This document shows, piece by piece, positions 1-4,742 of a DNA stretch of 5,520 bases. Position 1 is the first letter of the stretch. Each line of letters opens with the position of its first letter. The notes beneath the pieces were generated by a model that saw only the letters and a program-made list of their open reading frames with translations, was not told the origin of the DNA and did not search any database. A program made the translations under genes and the position numbers. Origin of the DNA: JAJYIW01 sp036787065 (GTDB taxonomy: Bacteria > Chloroflexota > Anaerolineae > Anaerolineales > Anaerolineaceae); the NCBI GenBank assembly GCA_036787065.1, contig DAIQPZ010000178.1, positions 1 through 5,520 on the forward strand. The letters run 5' to 3'.

Positions 1-417
1 CACCCTGCACTACTTGTCTGAGACACCGGGAGGGGTGAGGGACTTCATTATTTACTCGGCATTCGCACGGAACAGGAGCTGCTCTTGCATCCGCGCAGCG
101 GTGCGTCCTGGGAAGGTTATGCCATAGAGGAAACCATCAAGGCTGTTTCACCCGATGAGGTTTATTTTTGGGCAACACACTCTGGAGCGGAACTGGACTT
201 GCTTCTTATCAAAAACGGGCGGCGCTTGGGTGTGGATTGCAAGCGTGTGGATGCGCCACGTTTGACCGCTTCGATGCGCACTGCGGTCAACGATCTCGAA
301 TTGTCTAAATTGTTCGTTATTTACCCGGGGCTGCATGCTTATCCATTGGCTGAAGCTATCGATGCCATCCCTTTGTCGGGTTTGGCTGAGAAATCAACCA
401 ACCTGTTGGAACAATGA
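1..417 (+). pseudogene. DUF4143 ATP-binding protein, 3' part, with in-frame TGA
   Basis: This is the C-terminal part of an AAA-type ATP-binding protein with a DUF4143 domain; the ATPase part lies left of the window. In the frame of the open stretch, codons from base 1 read P-A-L-L-V-stop-D-T-G, then LHYLLGIRTE. The family normally has P-K-L-Y-V-R-D-T/S-G-L-L-H-x-L-L-G-I, so the TGA at 19-21 sits where Arg is expected, a CGA-to-TGA change. There are also about three extra residues (RGEG) between DTG and LHY. The rest is the nuclease-like C-terminal domain: WEGYAIEE, then G-A-E-L-D-L-L-L, then G-V-D-C-K, the E...D...(E/D)xK arrangement of restriction-endonuclease-like folds. It ends at TGA 415-417, followed at once by TAG. 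These proteins are often linked to toxin-antitoxin-like or accessory loci, but their role is unknown. Without the upstream part, a sequencing error or internal re-initiation cannot be excluded. Confidence 0.7.
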
Positions 418-454
418 TAGTGGTTCCATTGGGTATCAAATTAATTTAATCCCG

Positions 455-571
455 TCAATATAGAGGCGTAATATCAGCTTGATATTTCTTGTGGTGCACC
501 TCAAACAGGTGGACATTGGGCTTGGGTTCTACAATGACCCCTGAAATGACTCTATAGTAGACCTGCTGCAT
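455..571 (-). CDS. short protein-like ORF or gene fragment, unknown function
   Basis: A 38-codon minus-strand frame runs from ATG (571-569) to TGA (457-455). A GTG six codons upstream (589-587) would give 44 aa, and a TAG lies just beyond that. The peptide starts MQQVYYRVISG and continues VEPKPNVHLFEVHHKKY, then ends in ITPLY. The composition (balanced charges, aromatic residues, no low complexity) looks more like the C-terminus of a real protein than random translation, but I do not recognise the family. No clear Shine-Dalgarno precedes the ATG. It lies in the 333-bp gap between the DUF4143 remnant and the first URO-D-like gene, antisense to both. It could be a degraded C-terminal fragment or chance. 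Confidence 0.3.
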   Translation of the reverse strand: MQQVYYRVISGVIVEPKPNVHLFEVHHKKYQADITPLY

Positions 572-744
572 GTCAATCGATTGATTCACAGCCTATGGAT
601 GAACAGCCGCAAAGCTGCAGTGACCTGGATTAAGACTGGAAAGATATCGATTTCGTGAAAACCAGCATATACCCTTCGCACCCTCCATAAATCGGTTAAA
701 ATTCACAGCAGGTTTCATTCCCCATCTTTCATCGATTATCCCCA

Positions 745-749
745 AGAGG
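745..749 (+). promoter_or_regulatory. weak ribosome binding site (AGAGG) before first URO-D-like gene
   Basis: AGAGG ends only 1 nt before ATG 751 but 4 nt before the second in-frame ATG at 754. Spacing therefore favours 754 as the true start, one residue shorter. No other in-frame start exists upstream, because a TAA lies in frame at 697-699. Confidence 0.4.
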
Positions 750-750
750 C

Positions 751-1875
751 ATGATGAGCATCACTCCTTGCAGGCCAAAATGGAAAGGCACGCTGACCGA
801 GCGCGAGCGTTTCAACCGCCAGATGCATTACCAATCCGTGGATCGCACTTTCAATATGGAATTTGGCTATTGGGACGAAAATTTCACCCTGTGGCCGCTC
901 TTCTATGAAAACGGCGTCACCAATAACGGAGAAGCCGACGTGTTCTTCAATTTTGACCGCCAGTATTCGATCGGCGGGAACGTCTGGATCCACCCGAGTT
1001 TTGCCAATACTGTGGTCGAGGTGCGCGAGACAACCAAGATCATCCTCAACGAGGATGGGCTGTACGCCGAAATACCCCTGGATGGGCACGACACCATCCC
1101 GCATTATGTCAGGGCCACGGTGGTCACCCCGGGCGACTGGAAAAAGGTCAAGGCCGAACGCTTCCGCCTGGACGACCCGATCCGCACCGTCGACGTCGCG
1201 GCCCTTCAAAAGGCCTACCCGGCCGGCCGCGATTACCCGCTGGGAGTCGGGGTCGGTTCGATGATCGGCAAGATCCGCGATATGCTCACCTTCGAGGGGC
1301 TGGCCTACGCCCTATACGATTACCCGCTCATGGTGGAAGATATGGTCGAGACGGCCTGCCAGTTGGTCGAAAATTCACTCGACCAGATCCTGCCCCATTT
1401 CGATTTTGATTTCGCCTCGGGTTGGGAAGATATCTGTTATAAAGCCGGGCCGATCGTCCCTCCTAAGTTCTTCAAGAAGGTGATTGTCCCGCGCTACAAG
1501 CGCATCCATGCCAAACTGGATGCGGCTGGCATCGATCTCTGGTGGATCGACTGCGATGGTGACGTGCGCTCGATCCTCCCGTTGATGATGGAAGGCGGGG
1601 TGAACTGCCTGTTCCCTTACGAGGTCAATTCTTGCGCCCACCCGGCCGAGTTATTGAATGAATATGGCAAAGACCTGCGCATCATGGGCGGGGTGGATAA
1701 GATCGAGTTGGGCAAAGGCCGCGCGGCGATCAAAGCCTACCTGGATACCCTGGTTCCTCTGGTCGAGCGCGGCGGCTACATCCCCTTCTGTGACCACCGC
1801 TGCCCGCCCAACGTTACCCCCGCCGACTACCTGTATTACCTGGACCTCAAGGAAGAAATGTTCGGTTTGAAATAA
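751..1875 (+). CDS. uroporphyrinogen decarboxylase-like (URO-D superfamily) protein 1
   Basis: A 374-aa protein of the URO-D/cobalamin-methyltransferase-like (beta/alpha)8 superfamily, a cytosolic fold with no signal peptide. Family marks: L-T-x-R-E-R-F near residues 15-21, then Q-S-V-D-R (28-32); G-W-E-D with Y-K-A-G-P-I-V-P-P (224-238); P-R-Y-K-R (247-251); D-C-D-G-D-V-R (267-273); G-G-V-D-K (313-317); G-G-Y-I-P with D-H (341-349); and P-P-N-V-T-P. The RPVWxMRQAGRY motif of true HemE is absent, so haem synthesis is not its job. MtaA/MtbA-type enzymes bind zinc with H-x-C and a later Cys; here the H-x-C position reads D267-C-D269. It is homologous over its length to the protein encoded at 2593-3729. 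The start could be 751 or 754. Its last 24 coding bases, with the stop and following bases, are repeated directly downstream. Substrate unknown; a methyl-transfer role is inference. Confidence 0.85.
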   Translation: MMSITPCRPKWKGTLTERERFNRQMHYQSVDRTFNMEFGYWDENFTLWPLFYENGVTNNGEADVFFNFDRQYSIGGNVWIHPSFANTVVEVRETTKIILNEDGLYAEIPLDGHDTIPHYVRATVVTPGDWKKVKAERFRLDDPIRTVDVAALQKAYPAGRDYPLGVGVGSMIGKIRDMLTFEGLAYALYDYPLMVEDMVETACQLVENSLDQILPHFDFDFASGWEDICYKAGPIVPPKFFKKVIVPRYKRIHAKLDAAGIDLWWIDCDGDVRSILPLMMEGGVNCLFPYEVNSCAHPAELLNEYGKDLRIMGGVDKIELGKGRAAIKAYLDTLVPLVERGGYIPFCDHRCPPNVTPADYLYYLDLKEEMFGLK

Positions 1876-1920
1876 TCTGGCCCCAAAGAAGAAATGTTCA
1901 GTTTGAAATAATCTTGCCCC
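1852..1920 (+). repeat. 33-bp duplication (36-bp period) of the URO-D-like gene 3' end
   Basis: Bases 1852-1884, covering the last codons EEMFGLK, the stop and the following ATCTGGCCCC, are repeated at 1888-1920 with only two differences (1864 G/1900 A and 1879 G/1915 T). The copies are separated by AAA. The 36-bp period equals 12 codons, so the second copy is in frame and carries its own TAA at 1909-1911. It looks like a recent tandem duplication or slippage event. Confidence 0.9.
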
Positions 1921-1952
1921 TCGCCTTTTTAGGAGAGGGGTTGGGGAGAGGT
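1917..1952. repeat. CCCCTC/GAGGGG hairpin, interspersed-type repeat
   Basis: Bases 1917-1926 (CCCCTCGCCT) pair with 1931-1940 (AGGAGAGGGG) at 9 of 10 positions around a TTTT loop, and are followed by TTGGGGAGAGGT. On the minus strand it encodes the N-L-S-P-T-P-L-L-K-R-R-G string typical of a common intergenic repeat in environmental bacteria. It lies 41 nt after the stop of the upstream gene and could act as an RNA hairpin or attenuator. It lacks a following T-run, so it is not a standard intrinsic terminator. Confidence 0.65.
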
Positions 1953-1988
1953 TTCTTCTCCTTGAGCTTGCCCCGATAAAGTGGACAC

Positions 1989-2202
1989 AAACAAAGGGAG
2001 AATCAGGTACCGGCCCATCTCGTCTACGATCAAGACCACCGCCGGGCTCCAGCGGTAAATTTTCCGACCGCATTCGTTCATCCGACGTCCAAAAAAATAC
2101 CAGCAGGTTGACCAGGATGCTGGCCGCGATGCCAACCAGGTGTTGAAACGAAAATAAAACGAACGGTCCTCTGTCAAATGTTTTGCCAAAGAATTGTCCC
2201 AC
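1989..2202 (-). pseudogene. truncated, frameshifted remnant of YwaF/TIGR02206-like membrane protein
   Basis: The minus strand has a GTG start at 2202 with a GGAGG ribosome binding site 5 nt upstream. The first frame gives GQFFGKTFDRGPFVLFSFQH, then LVGIAASILVNLLVFFW, a clear transmembrane helix (about residues 14-38). This matches my recollection of the N-terminus of YwaF/TIGR02206 integral membrane proteins, which open with a P-F-x-L-F-x-x-x-H motif and a helix. Near 2063 the plausible continuation shifts by one base into K-I-Y-R-W-S-P-A-V-V-L-I-V-D-E-M-G, resembling the family's second helix (R-Y-x-L-A-x-x-L-x-x-x-E). Family similarity fades by about 1990, where repeat DNA starts. Family members have several more helices, so this is a dead 5' fragment. 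The family call is from memory of motifs; the broken reading frame is directly visible. Confidence 0.5.
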
Positions 2203-2207
2203 GCCCG

Positions 2208-2212
2208 CCTCC
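2208..2212 (-). promoter_or_regulatory. intact Shine-Dalgarno (GGAGG) of the minus-strand remnant
   Basis: CCTCC on the plus strand is GGAGG on the minus strand, 5 nt before GTG 2202-2200. A perfectly spaced site supports this GTG as the original start of the gene now broken, and suggests that the loss of function is fairly recent or that the 5' end is still translated. Confidence 0.6.
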
Positions 2213-2296
2213 GATTAATCTGTTTAAGTTTTAGCCGGTTCGTGATTTTACATCTTCTTATTAACCCCCCGCTGTTCTTGGAGGATACGTCCTCAA

Positions 2297-2387
2297 ATTG
2301 TCATCCTGAGAAGGCTCTCGGGCGACCGAAGGATCCCTTTGGCACGGCGAGATCCTTCACTCCCGTCGCAAATCCTCCGGGAGTTCA
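2297..2387. repeat. degraded TCATCCTGAG-type intergenic repeat
   Basis: The stretch begins TTGTCATCCTGAG (2298-2310) and contains GAAGGATC (2328-2335) and its inverted copy GATCCTTC (2351-2358), followed by a GGGAGTTCAG end (2380-2389). This is the layout of a widespread palindromic intergenic repeat (TCATCCTGAG..GAAGGATC..GATCCTTC..CTCAGGATGA), here decayed and missing its right-hand end. It probably carries no gene. A plus-strand open frame across it (2194-2508) is not credible. Confidence 0.6.
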
Positions 2388-2396
2388 GCATACAAA

Positions 2397-2404
2397 AGAA
2401 TGTG
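2397..2404. repeat. left 8-bp target-site duplication (AGAATGTG)
   Basis: AGAATGTG directly precedes the GTAACT end of the palindromic element and recurs at 2517-2524 immediately after the other end. The next base, G, also matches on both sides. Eight bp is the duplication length typical of IS66-family insertion. Confidence 0.75.
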
Positions 2405-2516
2405 GTAACTACTCAGGCATGAGAAGAAAGTGGTCCGAATTTGAGGTAATTGCGGGTGCGGAGCACCCGCAATTACCTCAAATTCGGGGCTTTCTCTCAT
2501 ATGCCTGAGCAGTTAC
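2405..2516. mobile_element. 112-bp palindromic MITE-like element, probably IS66-type
   Basis: The element is almost a single inverted repeat. Outer arms GTAACTACTCAGGCAT (2405-2420) and 2501-2516 match at 15 of 16 positions. A middle part (GAGAAGAAAG against TGAGAGAAAG) pairs imperfectly. The inner arms 2435-2459 and 2463-2487 pair perfectly for 25 bp around a 3-base GGA loop. It encodes nothing. The ends begin with GTAA and the flanks carry an 8-bp direct duplication; both are hallmarks of the IS66 family, so it is best explained as a non-autonomous element moved by an IS66-type transposase elsewhere in the genome. It lies about 35 bp upstream of the likely promoter of the downstream operon, and as RNA would fold into a very long hairpin. 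The structure is certain; the IS66 assignment is inference from ends and duplication length. Confidence 0.75.
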
Positions 2517-2524
2517 AGAATGTG
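2517..2524. repeat. right 8-bp target-site duplication (AGAATGTG)
   Basis: Second copy of the octamer at 2397-2404, flush against the AGTTAC end of the palindrome. See the left copy for the reasoning. Confidence 0.75.
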
Positions 2525-2529
2525 GAGCA

Positions 2530-2556
2530 TTGTTTAATCCAAATTTAGAGTAGAAT
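2530..2556 (+). promoter_or_regulatory. possible sigma-70-type promoter of the second operon
   Basis: TAGAAT (2551-2556) is a one-mismatch -10 hexamer about 36 bp before the ATG at 2593. The nearest -35-like hexamer is TTGTTT (2530-2535), which leaves a short 15-bp spacer, so the -35 is weak. The AT-rich patch begins just after the palindromic element, so the insertion may have replaced or altered upstream control. Confidence 0.3.
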
Positions 2557-2582
2557 TAATCAACCCCCACGATCCCTTGTTT

Positions 2583-2587
2583 AGGAG
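2583..2587 (+). promoter_or_regulatory. Shine-Dalgarno AGGAG for second URO-D-like gene
   Basis: AGGAG lies 5 nt before ATG 2593 and fixes the start. It is much stronger than the site in front of the paralogue at 751. Confidence 0.8.
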
Positions 2588-2592
2588 CCCCC

Positions 2593-3729
2593 ATGCTGGA
2601 TCAAAACCTGACCGGACGAGAGCGCTTTTTAAGCGTGATGGAATATCAGCCGGTAGACCGCGTGCCTAACCACGAAGTGGGCGTGTGGGGCCAGACCATC
2701 GACCGCTGGGCCGAAGAAGGGTTGGATATCCACCAGTTGCATTGGGACTGGTTCACCGGCGAAGAGTTTTTTGATATGGATGCGCGCGAGTACATCTCCG
2801 TCAATTTTGACCTGCTGCCGCGTTTTGACCCTGAAACAATTGAGGAAACAGACCGCTACGTCATCGCCCGCAATGATCGTGGCATTCTGACAAAGGGGCT
2901 GGTTGAGGGCGCCTCCAGGGGGATGCGCGCCAGCATGGACCAGTATTTGAGCTTTCCGGTCACCAACCTGGCCGACTTCCGCGAGATGAAAAAACGTTAT
3001 AACCCCGACCAGGCGGCGCGCTACCCGCCTCAATGGCGCGCGCAGCGTTTGCCGGGTTGGAAAGCCCGCCAGCATGTTTTGGTGCTTGGGGTCAACTGCA
3101 GCACCACCGGCTTCTACTGGCGCGCGCGCGAATGGATGGGCACCGAGGCGCTCAGCTACGCCTGGTACGACCAGCCGGCCCTGATGCACGAGATGATGGA
3201 ATTCATCGCCGATTTCACCATGGCGGTTTCGCGACCCATCCTGGAGGAGATTGCTCCGGACTACGTCTTCATCAACGAAGACATGGCCATGAAGAATGGG
3301 CCTCTGCTCAGTCCAAAGACCTACCGCACGTTTATTTTCCCGCACATGCGCCGGCTGGTGGATTTTTATAAACACTACGGTGTGCGCTACGTGCTGGTGG
3401 ATACGGACGGCAACAGCGATGCCCTCATCCCGTTGTTGATGGACGCTGGTGTGGATGGCATCTGGCCAATGGAACGTGCGTCGGATATGGATCCGATCCA
3501 ACTGCGTAAGAAGTATGGCCGGGCCCTGCGCCTGTGGGGCGGGGTGGACAAGCGTGAGCTGTCCAAAGACCTGCCCGCCATCGATGCGCACCTGCTCAGC
3601 CTGGCGCCCCTGGTGGAAGACGGCGGCTTTATCCCTACCATCGACCACCTGGCGCCGCCCGATATCCCCTTAAAAAATTTCCTTTATTACATGGAAAAGA
3701 AGAAGCGCCTGTTACGCGGGCAGTTGTAA
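2593..3729 (+). CDS. uroporphyrinogen decarboxylase-like (URO-D superfamily) protein 2
   Basis: A 378-aa soluble protein of the same superfamily as the product of 751-1875. Shared marks: N-L-T-G-R-E-R-F (5-12), Q-P-V-D-R (19-23), N-E-D with K-N-G-P-L-L-S-P (228-241), D-T-D-G-N (270-274), G-G-V-D-K (316-320), G-G-F-I-P with D-H (344-352), P-P-D-I-P, N-F-L-Y-Y. The HemE signature is absent. Where MtaA/MtbA zinc sites have H-x-C, this protein has D270-T-D272, and no Cys lies in the terminal D-H-L-A-P-P region, so any metal site would differ. It opens the operon with the GH5 glycosidase (20-bp gap) and the lipoprotein esterase, which suggests a role in using a carbohydrate or a decorated aglycone rather than in haem synthesis. 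C-terminal identity to the paralogue is clear while the N-terminal halves diverge, as expected if their substrates differ. Reaction unknown. Confidence 0.87.
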   Translation: MLDQNLTGRERFLSVMEYQPVDRVPNHEVGVWGQTIDRWAEEGLDIHQLHWDWFTGEEFFDMDAREYISVNFDLLPRFDPETIEETDRYVIARNDRGILTKGLVEGASRGMRASMDQYLSFPVTNLADFREMKKRYNPDQAARYPPQWRAQRLPGWKARQHVLVLGVNCSTTGFYWRAREWMGTEALSYAWYDQPALMHEMMEFIADFTMAVSRPILEEIAPDYVFINEDMAMKNGPLLSPKTYRTFIFPHMRRLVDFYKHYGVRYVLVDTDGNSDALIPLLMDAGVDGIWPMERASDMDPIQLRKKYGRALRLWGGVDKRELSKDLPAIDAHLLSLAPLVEDGGFIPTIDHLAPPDIPLKNFLYYMEKKKRLLRGQL

Positions 3730-3738
3730 ATTTAATTT

Positions 3739-3743
3739 AGGAG
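3739..3743 (+). promoter_or_regulatory. Shine-Dalgarno AGGAG for GH5 gene
   Basis: AGGAG lies 6 nt before ATG 3750, in the 20-bp gap after the URO-D-like gene, so the glycosidase has its own efficient translation start inside the operon. Confidence 0.8.
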
Positions 3744-3749
3744 ATCAAA

Positions 3750-4742
3750 ATGCCGAGATATGGGTTCAACTTTTTATGGATGTTTTCTATGCAGCCGGGT
3801 CACCCACCGGCCGGCGTCGACCGAAAGGCGATCGATTTTCTGGCCGAACTGGGTTTTGATTTTATACGCATCCCCACCGATTATCGTTTTTGGACCCAGG
3901 ATTTCGACTATTTTCACCCGGACGAAGCGGTTTTTCGCCAGTTGGACAGCTACCTGGAGGTGTGCCAGTCGCGCGGTATGCAAATGTGTTTGAACCTGCA
4001 CCGCGCTCCCGGTTATTGCATCAACCGGGCCGACCTGGAACGGCACAACCTGTGGCTGGATAAGGTGGCCCAGGATGCCTTCGTGTTTTTGTGGGAATCT
4101 TTTGCCCACCGCTACCAGGGCATTCCATCCGAAGCGCTCAGTTTTGACCTGTTGAATGAGCCGCCGGGCGTGGGCGATCGCGGAATGACACGCGAAAATC
4201 ACGCCGCGGTGATCCGGCGGGTGGCAGATGCCATCCGCGCCATTGACCCGGACCGCGAAATTGTGATCGACGGCATCGGCGGTGGAGGCACGGCTGTGCC
4301 TGAGCTGGCCGACCTGGGCGTCATCCACAGCGGCCGCGGTTACACGCCCATGCCCGTCAGCCATTACGGGGCCCCCTGGTGGAGCGGCTCCGCCGGACTG
4401 AACGAGCCGGTCTATCCTGGCCTGAGATGGGAAGGCAAGCAGTGGAGTCTGGGGACCCTGCGCGACTATTACGAGCCCTGGCTTGAGGTGGAAGCCTCTG
4501 GCGTGAGGGTGCATATCGGCGAGTGCGGCTGTTTCAACCGCACGCCTAACGACGTGGCCATGCGCTGGTTCAGGGATTTGTTGGGTCTCTACCGCGAATT
4601 TGGCTGGGGTTTTTCGCTGTGGAATTTTGAAGGCCCCTTTGGGATCATCGAACACGGCCGGCCCGGCGCTGTTTTCGAGTCTTATCATGGTTATAACGTG
4701 GACCGGGCGCTGCTGGACCTGATCCTGGAAAGCAGGGTATGA
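3750..4742 (+). CDS. glycoside hydrolase family 5 (cellulase-like) protein
   Basis: A 330-aa single-domain GH5 (clan A) TIM-barrel glycosidase, a retaining enzyme that cuts beta-glycosidic bonds. Visible family residues: G-F-N-F-L-W in strand 1; F-I-R40-I-P with the conserved Arg; N-L-H84-R-A-P-G-Y; the acid/base Glu137 in L-L-N-E-P; His205-Tyr206 in S-H-Y-G-A-P-W-W; the nucleophile Glu258 in H-I-G-E-C-G; and Trp291 in S-L-W-N-F-E-G-P. All catalytic positions are present, so it should be active. Substrate cannot be read from sequence (beta-glucan, mannan or a glycoconjugate are all possible). No signal peptide or carbohydrate-binding module is present; the hydrophobic N-terminus is the first barrel strand. 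It is therefore predicted cytosolic, fitting small imported oligosaccharides. Its stop overlaps the start of the esterase (ATGA). Confidence 0.92.
   Translation: MPRYGFNFLWMFSMQPGHPPAGVDRKAIDFLAELGFDFIRIPTDYRFWTQDFDYFHPDEAVFRQLDSYLEVCQSRGMQMCLNLHRAPGYCINRADLERHNLWLDKVAQDAFVFLWESFAHRYQGIPSEALSFDLLNEPPGVGDRGMTRENHAAVIRRVADAIRAIDPDREIVIDGIGGGGTAVPELADLGVIHSGRGYTPMPVSHYGAPWWSGSAGLNEPVYPGLRWEGKQWSLGTLRDYYEPWLEVEASGVRVHIGECGCFNRTPNDVAMRWFRDLLGLYREFGWGFSLWNFEGPFGIIEHGRPGAVFESYHGYNVDRALLDLILESRV

Larger units (their letters stand above)
418..750. other. intergenic gap with no convincing plus-strand gene
   Basis: This stretch lies between the DUF4143 remnant and the first URO-D-like gene. I see no tRNA, no hairpin terminator after the double stop at 415-420, and no plus-strand gene. 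It holds the short minus-strand frame listed separately. A TAAAAT hexamer at 697-702 could be the -10 of the promoter for the gene at 751, about 50 bp before the start codon, but it has no good -35 partner. Confidence 0.5.

Noticed and set aside
19..21. TGA read as an amino acid (recoding)
   Set aside because: TGA ends the same frame at 415-417 and also ends the GH5 gene in the ATGA overlap, so it works as a normal stop in this genome.
2194..2508. 104-codon plus-strand open frame in the intergenic region
   Set aside because: It runs through the decayed TCATCCTGAG repeat and the MITE palindrome, has no ribosome binding site and reads as repeat-derived sequence.
2405..2516. The long palindrome as an intrinsic transcription terminator
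   Set aside because: No T-run follows either arm, and the 8-bp flanking duplication and GTAA ends point to a transposed element instead.
1852..2530. Repeats as a CRISPR array
   Set aside because: The repeats are of different types, are not regularly spaced with unique spacers, and no cas gene is present.
2629..3648. 339-aa minus-strand open frame opposite the second URO-D-like gene
   Set aside because: The plus strand carries clear URO-D family motifs with a ribosome binding site. The antisense frame is His/Val/Gln-rich low-quality sequence, with no site or recognisable domain.
751..3729. Annotation of the two URO-D-like genes as hemE
   Set aside because: Both lack the N-terminal HemE signature and differ at the active-site region. 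Two copies next to a glycosidase do not fit haem synthesis.
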